Assembly: GCA_900752305.1 (NCBI GenBank)
Contig: CAADUV010000286.1
Span: 1-6,494, forward strand
Source of the DNA: an uncultured Oscillospiraceae bacterium
GTDB taxonomy: Bacteria > Bacillota > Clostridia > Oscillospirales > Oscillospiraceae
DNA: 6,494 nucleotides
Direction of reading: 5' to 3'
In this document: piece by piece, positions 1-4,186 of the stretch
How the letters are laid out: the number at the start of each line of letters is the position of its first letter
Numbering within the stretch: the first letter of the stretch is position 1
Notes under the pieces: generated by a model
Told to the model about the DNA's origin: nothing
What the model saw: the letters and a program-made list of their open reading frames with translations, nothing else
Databases searched by the model: none
Translations under genes and position numbers: made by a program

Positions 1-400
1 GCAGCACATTCTCGTTGATCTTCATATCCGCCAGATTATTCAGCTGCACCTTCTCCACCTGCATGGCAAAGCGGCGCAGGGGTTTGAGGGCACACCCGCT
101 GACAAAATAGGCTAGGATACCGCTTAATGCAGTCACTGCTGCTGTGATGTACCAGTTGGTGATACAAAATTCTTCCTGTGCCCCGTGAATGACGATGGTG
201 AGATTCTGGCTCGGTTCCTCGGACTCAGGGTCAAAGAAAGCGGTCGTGCCATCAGAAGTGTAGCTTTGCATGGACTCCCCAATGGAATCCATATAGTGGA
301 TGCCGGAGAAACAGAGCAGCAGCTTCATAGCTGCACAGGTGACGCCGATGAGCAAAACGGTCATCAGGGTGATGCGCCATTGCATGGAGAGCTTTTTCAT
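1..400 (-). CDS. Sensor histidine kinase, N-terminal part (cut by window edge)
   Basis: Membrane sensor of a two-component system; only the first 133 residues are in the window. Reading the minus strand from ATG at 400 gives a basic start (MKKLSMQWR), a first membrane segment at about residues 10-31, a short extracytoplasmic stretch of about 50 residues (33-84), a second membrane segment at about 85-103, and then the beginning of a HAMP linker (ALKPLRRFAMQVEKVQLNNL, 104-123). The dimerisation/phospho-His and ATPase domains would lie beyond base 1. The start overlaps the stop of the response regulator gene by four bases (ATGA), so the two are translationally coupled. The outer loop is too short for a known ligand domain; it holds one cysteine (C79), and C22 and C30 lie in the first membrane segment. 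The stimulus is unknown. Calling it a kinase rests on architecture plus the adjacent regulator, because no catalytic motif is visible. Confidence 0.88.
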   Translation of the reverse strand, partial: MKKLSMQWRITLMTVLLIGVTCAAMKLLLCFSGIHYMDSIGESMQSYTSDGTTAFFDPESEEPSQNLTIVIHGAQEEFCITNWYITAAVTALSGILAYFVSGCALKPLRRFAMQVEKVQLNNLADMKINENVL

Positions 401-1074
401 GGCGTCTCGCCCCCCATCAGATAGCCCTCGCCGATGCGGTTGCGGATGGGATCGTGCCCCAGTGCGGCGCGGAGCTTTTTGCGCAGGGCGGAAATATGTA
501 CGCGGATGGAGTTGCTGAAGCTGTCCACGCTGTTGTCCCAGACGTGATCCATCAGCTCCTCTTGACTCACCGGCCGTCCCTGATGCACCATTAAATATTC
601 CAGAATACCCGTCTCCTTGCGGGTGAGCGTCAGAGCCTGTCCGTTGACGGCGGCAGTGCGGGAACGGGTGTCGAAGCGCAAGTCTCCGCAGGTCAGCACC
701 ACATCCTGCTGGGTGAACTGCCGCAGGGTCAGACTGCGGATACGGGCTTCCAGCTCGGCTAAGTGGAAGGGCTTTGCCAGATAGTCGTTGGTGCCTGCGT
801 CCAGCCCCTCCACCTTATCCTCTCCCTCGCTGCGGGCGGAGAGGATCAGCCCCCGTGTCTCCCGATCGGTCTGCCGCAGGGTGCGCAGCACCGTCATACC
901 GTCCTTCCCAGGCAGGTTCAGATCCAGCAGCACCAGATCATACCGTTCCACGCCAAGAAGCTCCAGCGCCCTCTCCCCGTCATAACAGTAATCCACACTG
1001 TAGGCCAGGCGGCGCAGGCTGCGGACGATCCTTTCACATAGGATGCGTTCGTCCTCCACAACTAAAAGGTGCAT
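397..1074 (-). CDS. OmpR/PhoB-family response regulator
   Basis: DNA-binding response regulator of 225 residues, the normal length for the OmpR family. The receiver domain (about 1-115) has the acidic pair E7-D8, phospho-acceptor D51 in the LVLLDLNLPG segment, S79 at the conserved switch position and K101 in YLAKPF. The C-terminal winged-helix domain (about 126-222) shows the family signature around LTLTRKETGILEYLMVHQGR and VRVHISALRKKL-like residues (here IRVHISALRKKL). A strong Shine-Dalgarno site (AAGGAGG, complement of 1081-1087) lies 7 bases before the ATG at 1074. It is the first gene of a two-gene operon with the kinase and is divergent from the redox genes. A perfect extended -10 and an inverted repeat lie in the 142-base gap, so autoregulation and control of the divergent operon are likely but inferred. 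Confidence 0.96.
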   Translation of the reverse strand: MHLLVVEDERILCERIVRSLRRLAYSVDYCYDGERALELLGVERYDLVLLDLNLPGKDGMTVLRTLRQTDRETRGLILSARSEGEDKVEGLDAGTNDYLAKPFHLAELEARIRSLTLRQFTQQDVVLTCGDLRFDTRSRTAAVNGQALTLTRKETGILEYLMVHQGRPVSQEELMDHVWDNSVDSFSNSIRVHISALRKKLRAALGHDPIRNRIGEGYLMGGETP

Positions 1075-1117
1075 GAAAACCCTCCTTTTTCTATTTTGCT
1101 GTTCTGGATTGATTTTT

Positions 1118-1126
1118 ATTATAGCA
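1118..1126 (-). promoter_or_regulatory. Extended -10 promoter element of the two-component operon
   Basis: Read on the minus strand this is TGCTATAAT, a perfect TGn extension followed by a consensus -10 box, about 44 bases before the regulator start codon. No good -35 hexamer lies 16-18 bases further upstream. The start of the inverted repeat at 1145-1176 occupies that place, which is the usual layout of an activator-assisted or autoregulated promoter. Confidence 0.6.
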
Positions 1127-1144
1127 AAACCGGATAAAGTTTAT

Positions 1145-1176
1145 GTTAAATTTCCGTTCTTAACAGGGAATTTAAC
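1145..1176. promoter_or_regulatory. Inverted repeat, candidate operator between divergent operons
   Basis: Two 11-base arms, GTTAAATTTCC (1145-1155) and GGGAATTTAAC (1166-1176), are reverse complements at 10 of 11 positions and are separated by 10 bases. Their centres are 21 bases apart, two helical turns, as expected for a dimeric DNA-binding protein. The same stretch also contains TTAA-type direct elements at 1146, 1160 and 1172 (TTAAAT, TTAACA, TTAACT). These resemble the TTAACA repeats bound by Bacillus PhoP-type OmpR regulators. It lies at the -35 position of the minus-strand promoter and just before the plus-strand -10. Binding by the adjacent regulator is inferred. Confidence 0.5.
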
Positions 1177-1186
1177 TCTCCTGCGC

Positions 1187-1192
1187 TATGAT
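1187..1192 (+). promoter_or_regulatory. Probable -10 box of the redox operon
   Basis: TATGAT matches the -10 consensus at five of six positions and lies 25-30 bases before the first gene. There is no -35 hexamer at 17-base spacing; the best TTGACA-like hexamer (TTAACA, 1160-1165) is 21 bases upstream and is part of the inverted repeat. A regulator-dependent promoter is therefore likely. Confidence 0.4.
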
Positions 1193-1216
1193 AAGGGCAG
1201 AAAAACGGAAAGGGTG

Positions 1217-1369
1217 ATGAAATTGAGCCACAGGAAGAAGGCGGCAGCCCAGGCGGTGCTGCTGATTGTCGGGATCGCCATGCTGTGCTTTGGCGCTTGG
1301 CGTGGGGAGGCGGCGGTGGTGCTGAGCAAAGCAATCAAATTATGTCTGGAGTGTGTTGGCATTGGGTAA
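1217..1369 (+). CDS. Small membrane CXXC protein (CD1871A-like)
   Basis: A 50-residue protein that I recognise as resembling the clostridial 'CD1871A family CXXC motif-containing protein'. It has a basic N-terminus (MKLSHRKK), one hydrophobic segment at about residues 10-28, a short RGE turn, and a C-terminal tail ending KLCLECVGIG with the CXXC pair C43 and C46. By the positive-inside rule the N-terminus is cytoplasmic, so the CXXC would face outward, where the lipoprotein encoded two genes later also acts. ATG 1217 was chosen because GGAAAGG (1207-1213) lies just upstream; GTG 1214 or TTG 1223 in the same frame are alternatives. Its end overlaps the next gene by 17 bases. Its likely role is relaying thiol/disulfide electrons; the family has no proven function that I know of. 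Confidence 0.82.
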   Translation: MKLSHRKKAAAQAVLLIVGIAMLCFGAWRGEAAVVLSKAIKLCLECVGIG

Positions 1370-2297
1370 GAAGGGTTCCGGCGTATCCCGGATCATGGCC
1401 CGCTTCCGAGGCTGGATTCAGGCGGGGGCAACGCTGCTGACCAATCTGCACCTGCCGAATTTCCTCAAAGGCGGACTGTATCAGGGCGCTGGGAAAACCG
1501 TCTGCGTACCGGGGCTGAACTGCTACTCCTGTCCAGCGGCAGCTGGCGCCTGTCCCATCGGAGCCTATCAGGCGGTGGTGGGGTCATCCAAGTTTCGCTT
1601 TTCCTATTATATCACAGGTTTTCTCCTGCTGGTGGGGGTTCTGTTGGGGCGTTTCCTCTGCGGCTTTCTGTGTCCTTTCGGTTGGGTTCAGGAGCTGCTG
1701 CACAAGATCCCAACGAAAAAGCACTCCACAAAGAAGCTCAAACCACTGACGTATCTGAAATACGCAGTTTTGGTGGGGATGGTATGCCTGATGCCGGCGC
1801 TTCTTGTGAACGATGTGGGGATGGGCGACCCCTTCTTCTGCAAGTACCTCTGCCCTCAGGGCGTGTTGGAGGGGGCGATCCCGTTGTCTCTTGTCCATTC
1901 CGGTATTCGAGCGGCACTGGGTGCGCTCTTTACTTGGAAATGCAGCATCCTGCTTGGGGTGGTCGTACTGAGCGTGGTGTTCTATCGCCCCTTCTGCAAG
2001 TGGCTCTGTCCCCTGGGCGCGATCTATGCCCTGCTGAACAAGGTATCCCTGTTCCAGATGAAGGTGGACAAACGCAAGTGCATCTCCTGCGGGAAATGCG
2101 CTCAAGCCTGCAAGATGGATGTGGACGTGACCCAGACGCCCAACCATACCGAGTGCATCCGCTGTGGGATGTGTGTCCGTGCCTGTCCGACCAACGCCGT
2201 GCGCTTCCGCTGCGGCTTTGGAGACGGTAAAAATAATGAAGCTGCGGCAGAAATGCCGCAAAAAAGCGACAACAAAAATAAGGAGGAATTAAAATGA
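1353..2297 (+). CDS. Membrane polyferredoxin (NapH/CcoG-like 4Fe-4S protein)
   Basis: Integral membrane iron-sulfur protein of up to 314 residues. Cysteine motifs in order: an N-terminal cluster C51, C57, C60, C67; three CXXXCP motifs (C103/C107 in CGFLCP, C163/C167 in CKYLCP, C215/C219 in CKWLCP); then two ferredoxin 4Fe-4S motifs (C243, C246, C249, C253 and C268, C271, C274, C278). Hydrophobic segments lie at about 84-102, 133-152 and 186-211. The CXXXCP motifs are those of NapH/NosR/CcoG-type proteins, which move electrons through the membrane; the ferredoxin end should be cytoplasmic. The start is uncertain: GTG 1353 gives the longest frame, TTG 1362 fits GGAG at 1348-1351 better, and ATG 1395 matches where relatives usually begin. 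The last 25 residues are a hydrophilic Lys/Asn/Glu tail. It overlaps both neighbours, so the three genes form one operon. Confidence 0.93.
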   Translation: MLALGKKGSGVSRIMARFRGWIQAGATLLTNLHLPNFLKGGLYQGAGKTVCVPGLNCYSCPAAAGACPIGAYQAVVGSSKFRFSYYITGFLLLVGVLLGRFLCGFLCPFGWVQELLHKIPTKKHSTKKLKPLTYLKYAVLVGMVCLMPALLVNDVGMGDPFFCKYLCPQGVLEGAIPLSLVHSGIRAALGALFTWKCSILLGVVVLSVVFYRPFCKWLCPLGAIYALLNKVSLFQMKVDKRKCISCGKCAQACKMDVDVTQTPNHTECIRCGMCVRACPTNAVRFRCGFGDGKNNEAAAEMPQKSDNKNKEELK

Positions 2298-3235
2298 ACG
2301 CAAAGAAATGTTTGGTATTGCTGATTGCTGGGCTGCTGACGCTGTCTTTGGCTGCCTGCGGCGCAAAGAAGGGAGGGAGCATGGGCAGTATGAGCGCAGA
2401 GGCTTCCACCATGACCAACGAGCCCAAAAATGCCGAGGAAGCGGCCGCTATGCACAAAGACCTTATGGCACAGGAGAAAGCAATTCTATCCCAAAACACC
2501 AAACTCTGGGAAAAAGTCTTTATGGAAACGGACAAGGGTATGATCTTGATCGAAGATGGGAAAAATTACGGCGAATATCTGCTGGATACCATTGAATCCA
2601 TCAAGGATCAGTTTACTCCGGAGGAATTGAAGCTGCTCCGGAGCGAAGGGGAGAAGATCCGTGACATCGAAAGCAAAGTGACCATGCGGGAGGAAAAGTC
2701 CCGGAGCCTGTCTGAGACTTCCTCAGAGGGGGGCAGCAGCACGAGTATGCCCGCCGAGCAGAGCAAGACGCAGCAGTTCCCGTCCTTTGCGGGCAAGGAC
2801 TTGGACGGGAAGCAGGTAAAGAGCGACAAGCTGTTCTCCGGCAACGCTGTCACTGTGGTGAATTTCTGGTTCACCACCTGCAATCCCTGCGTGGGCGAGC
2901 TTGCCGAGCTGGATGCGCTGAACAAGGAGCTTGCGAAGAAGGGCGGCACGCTCATTGGCGTCAACACCTCTACCTTGGATGGCGACAAAGCGGCAATCTC
3001 AGATGCAAAGGATGTGCTGATGAAGAAGGGCGCAACGTATCAGAATGTGTATTTTGACTCCAACAGTGAGGCGGGCAAGTTCGCCACCAACCTCTTGGCC
3101 TATCCTACCACCTATGTAGTGGATCGCAAGGGCAATATCGTGGGAGAACCCATCGTGGGCGCCATCACGGAAAAGAAGCAGGCGGAAACGCTGCAAAAGC
3201 GCATCGACCAGGTTCTTGCCGCCGATCGGGGCTGA
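2294..3235 (+). CDS. TlpA-like thioredoxin-fold lipoprotein
   Basis: Extracytoplasmic thiol-disulfide protein of 313 residues anchored by lipid. The signal peptide ends in a lipobox (LAAC, acylated C22). A charged, probably helical region of unknown function fills about 44-140, followed by a Ser-rich linker (138-157). A TlpA/redoxin domain covers about 160-310, with WFTTCNPC giving redox pair C196/C199 and cis-proline P271 in YPTTYVVD. Redox motif and fold match TlpA/ResA/thioredoxin-like proteins that reduce exported disulfides; the substrate cannot be read here (methionine sulfoxide reductase, cytochrome maturation or general repair are options). A strong AAGGAGG (2280-2286) precedes ATG 2294, which overlaps the stop of the polyferredoxin gene (ATGA). 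No CcdA/DsbD gene accompanies it, so the polyferredoxin and CXXC peptide are the likely electron donors. This is inference from context. Confidence 0.93.
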   Translation: MNAKKCLVLLIAGLLTLSLAACGAKKGGSMGSMSAEASTMTNEPKNAEEAAAMHKDLMAQEKAILSQNTKLWEKVFMETDKGMILIEDGKNYGEYLLDTIESIKDQFTPEELKLLRSEGEKIRDIESKVTMREEKSRSLSETSSEGGSSTSMPAEQSKTQQFPSFAGKDLDGKQVKSDKLFSGNAVTVVNFWFTTCNPCVGELAELDALNKELAKKGGTLIGVNTSTLDGDKAAISDAKDVLMKKGATYQNVYFDSNSEAGKFATNLLAYPTTYVVDRKGNIVGEPIVGAITEKKQAETLQKRIDQVLAADRG

Positions 3236-3280
3236 GTCAGAGGCGGACAACGGCGATAGTATGTGGTGAAGGACGAGGGG

Positions 3281-3334
3281 ACAGCGCAGACTGTTCCAGG
3301 CTGGGGATCGCGCACCGAAAGCCCCTGGCGCTGT
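3281..3334 (+). other. Imperfect inverted repeat after the redox operon
   Basis: The 208-base gap between the lipoprotein gene and the tRNA has no gene and no hairpin with a T-run. It does hold nested complementary arms: ACAGCGC (3281-3287) with GCGCTGT (3328-3334), and inside them GGGG (3303-3306) with CCCC (3322-3325). The loops are large, so an RNA structure or 3' stabiliser is possible but weakly supported. Confidence 0.25.
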
Positions 3335-3385
3335 GCAAGCAACCCGATTCGGACAAAGAACCGCCAGATTTGTGCAGTTTTTGCG

Positions 3386-3414
3386 TTGCAGAGCGGCGGA
3401 AGCTGTGCTATAAT
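3386..3414 (+). promoter_or_regulatory. tRNA-Ala promoter
   Basis: A consensus -10 box TATAAT (3409-3414) with a TG extension (TGCTATAAT) lies 29 bases before the mature tRNA 5' end. A weak -35 hexamer, TTGCAG, sits at 3386-3391 with 17-base spacing. Transcription should start near 3421. Confidence 0.65.
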
Positions 3415-3422
3415 AAACTTGT

Positions 3423-3438
3423 TCCGCCAATAGGCGGA
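3423..3438 (+). other. Hairpin in the tRNA 5' leader
   Basis: TCCGCC (3423-3428) and GGCGGA (3433-3438) form a perfect 6-base-pair stem with an AATA loop, inside the expected precursor leader and five bases before the mature tRNA. It may affect RNase P processing or protect the 5' end; this is an inference. Confidence 0.45.
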
Positions 3439-3443
3439 GCTAT

Positions 3444-3519
3444 GGGCCAGTAGCGCAGCTGGGAGCGCATCACATTCGCATTGTGGGGGTCGTCGGTTCG
3501 AATCCGATCTGGTCCACCA
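3444..3519 (+). tRNA. tRNA-Ala, anticodon CGC
   Basis: A complete 76-base cloverleaf. Acceptor stem GGGCCAG pairs with CTGGTCC; D stem GCGC/GCGC; anticodon stem TCACA/TGTGG with loop TTCGCAT; T stem GTCGG/CCGAT with loop TTCGAAT; discriminator A; CCA is encoded (3517-3519). The anticodon CGC (3477-3479) reads the alanine codon GCG. The G3-U70 wobble pair (3446 with 3513), the main alanine identity element, is present and confirms the assignment independently. It has its own promoter and terminator, so it is transcribed alone. Confidence 0.96.
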
Positions 3520-3520
3520 C

Positions 3521-3551
3521 AAAAAGCCACGACTGAGGTCGTGGCTTTTTT
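3521..3551 (+). terminator. Intrinsic terminator of the tRNA
   Basis: A perfect 8-base-pair stem, GCCACGAC (3526-3533) and GTCGTGGC (3538-3545), with loop TGAG is followed by six T. The A-run before the stem (3521-3525) extends pairing and would let it work in both directions. Confidence 0.92.
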
Positions 3552-3559
3552 GTGGGTTC

Positions 3560-3669
3560 GCGCCCTTTGGGCGCTCACCCTTCGGTGATTTGACTTGCTC
3601 GGCGGAAGTAAATTCCGCCTGCGCCAAGGTTTTGCGTTGCAAAACGCTTGAGACGCCGGACTTCCGGCG
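3560..3669. other. Cluster of five tiled hairpins in non-coding DNA
   Basis: Five short perfect palindromes follow one another: GCGCCC/GGGCGC (3560-3574, loop TTT), TCACC/GGTGA (3575-3588, loop CTTC), GGCGGAA/TTCCGCC (3601-3619), GTTTTGC/GCAAAAC (3629-3645, loop GTT) and CGCCGG/CCGGCG (3654-3669, loop ACTT). None has a T-run, so they are not ordinary terminators. From general familiarity, similar hairpin-rich spacer DNA is common near tRNAs in Oscillospiraceae, and its antisense translation causes spurious protein annotations. It could be a dispersed repeat element or a structured RNA. Confidence 0.6.
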
Positions 3670-3738
3670 AGTTGGATTCGTGTGGTGCGAACCTCCCATG
3701 TACGTTTTTCACTTTTTCAAAAAGAACTGTGGATGAGA

Positions 3739-3767
3739 TTGACAAATACATTGGTTTCTGGTACAAT
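3739..3767 (+). promoter_or_regulatory. Strong promoter of the repeat-array RNA
   Basis: A perfect -35 TTGACA (3739-3744), exactly 17 bases, and -10 TACAAT (3762-3767, five of six). An A/T-tract region at 3704-3724 sits where an UP element would be. Transcription should start near 3774, about 19 bases before the first repeat. No protein start follows it, so it drives a non-coding transcript. Confidence 0.8.
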
Positions 3768-3792
3768 AAGCGCAAGAAACGGCGGATTTGCT

Positions 3793-4017
3793 GTTGCACC
3801 TTACCTATACAGGGATTATTACCGACACCGCAATTTTACTTTAACTAGGGTTCCCGGTTGCACCTTACCTATGCAGGCATTATTACTTCATAAACATAAT
3901 CGGAGAATCCGAGTTCGGAAAGCGTTGCACCTTACCTATGCAGGTATTACTACGTTCCATCAAGACACCTGAATTTTCCGTTTTTGGGTTGCACCTTACC
4001 TACCCAGGTATCCCAAA
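3793..4017 (+). CRISPR. CRISPR-like array: four 30-base repeats, three spacers
   Basis: Repeats lie at 3793-3822, 3857-3886, 3924-3953 and 3988-4017; spacers at 3823-3856 (34), 3887-3923 (37) and 3954-3987 (34) share no similarity with each other. All copies begin with GTTGCACCTTACCTA, then two variable bases, then CAGG, one variable base and AT. The first three end in ATTATTAC or ATTACTAC; the last is degenerate at its 3' end. Copies 3 and 4 contain an inverted repeat TACCT/AGGTA; copies 1 and 2 keep its CCT/AGG core. Size, spacing, promoter side and degenerate distal copy fit CRISPR. Against it: the first three repeats already differ at positions 17, 22 and 27, there are only three spacers, a terminator abuts the last copy, and no cas gene is in the window. 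It could instead be a tandem-motif regulatory RNA. Confidence 0.5.
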
Positions 4018-4047
4018 GCGAAACTCCCCCCGAGTTTCGCTTTTCTT
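4017..4047 (+). terminator. Intrinsic terminator of the repeat-array RNA
   Basis: AGCGAAACTC (4017-4026) and GAGTTTCGCT (4032-4041) form a perfect 10-base-pair stem with a CCCCC loop, extendable by two A-T pairs, followed by TTTTCTT. It begins at the last base of the fourth repeat, which closes the transcript tightly. Confidence 0.85.
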
Positions 4048-4078
4048 CTGCCATCCAACCCCTCCCATGACAGAATAG

Positions 4079-4107
4079 TTGCAATTTCGCCTCCGCTATG
4101 CTATGCT
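4079..4107 (+). promoter_or_regulatory. Probable promoter of the asparaginase gene
   Basis: TTGCAA (4079-4084), 17 bases, and TATGCT (4102-4107) preceded by a TG extension (TGCTATGCT). Each hexamer matches consensus at four positions. Transcription would start near 4114, giving a leader of about 73 bases that contains the terminator-like hairpin below. Confidence 0.5.
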
Positions 4108-4125
4108 AAACCCAGAAAAACAGAC

Positions 4126-4150
4126 GCCCCACCTACGGGGCTTTTCTTTT
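4126..4150 (+). terminator. Terminator-like hairpin in the asparaginase leader
   Basis: GCCCC (4126-4130) and GGGGC (4137-4141) with a six-base loop are followed by TTTTCTTTT. A second stem, GCGGCG/CGCCGC (4151-4164), comes directly after it and just before the purine-rich ribosome site. It may be an attenuator acting on the asparaginase mRNA or a second stop for the upstream RNA. The sequence does not decide between these. Confidence 0.5.
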
Positions 4151-4186
4151 GCGGCGGACGCCGCAGGAGGGGAAGGGAGCAAAGCG

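Larger units (their letters stand above)
3774..4047 (+). ncRNA. Predicted repeat-containing non-coding RNA, about 270 nt
   Basis: The stretch is bounded by a near-consensus promoter and an intrinsic terminator and contains nothing but four repeats and their spacers. It is not protein coding: the repeat periods are 64, 67 and 64 bases, not multiples of three, so the repeats fall in different reading frames while their nucleotide sequence is kept. It may be a short pre-crRNA-like transcript or a regulatory RNA built of repeated units. I cannot match it to a known RNA family. Its 5' end is predicted from the promoter only. Confidence 0.65.

Noticed and set aside
1043..1216. N-terminal extension of the small CXXC protein back to 1043
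   Set aside because: It would begin inside the divergent regulator gene and cross both promoters; the family is about 50 residues long.
3379..3641. A 12-base direct repeat TTTTGCGTTGCA at 3379-3390 and 3630-3641 as attachment sites
   Set aside because: It is short, one copy lies in the tRNA promoter and the other inside a hairpin of the cluster, and no integrase is present; chance or repeat-family similarity is more likely.
3112..3699. Minus-strand reading frame of 195 codons across the tRNA
   Set aside because: It runs antisense through the tRNA, its terminator and the hairpin cluster; the WTRSDSNRRPP-type product is a well-known artefact of translating tRNA antisense.
3682..3972. Plus-strand 96-codon frame through the repeats
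   Set aside because: The repeats appear in different frames because their periods are not multiples of three, so selection is on nucleotides, not protein. The frame has no ribosome site and starts before the promoter.
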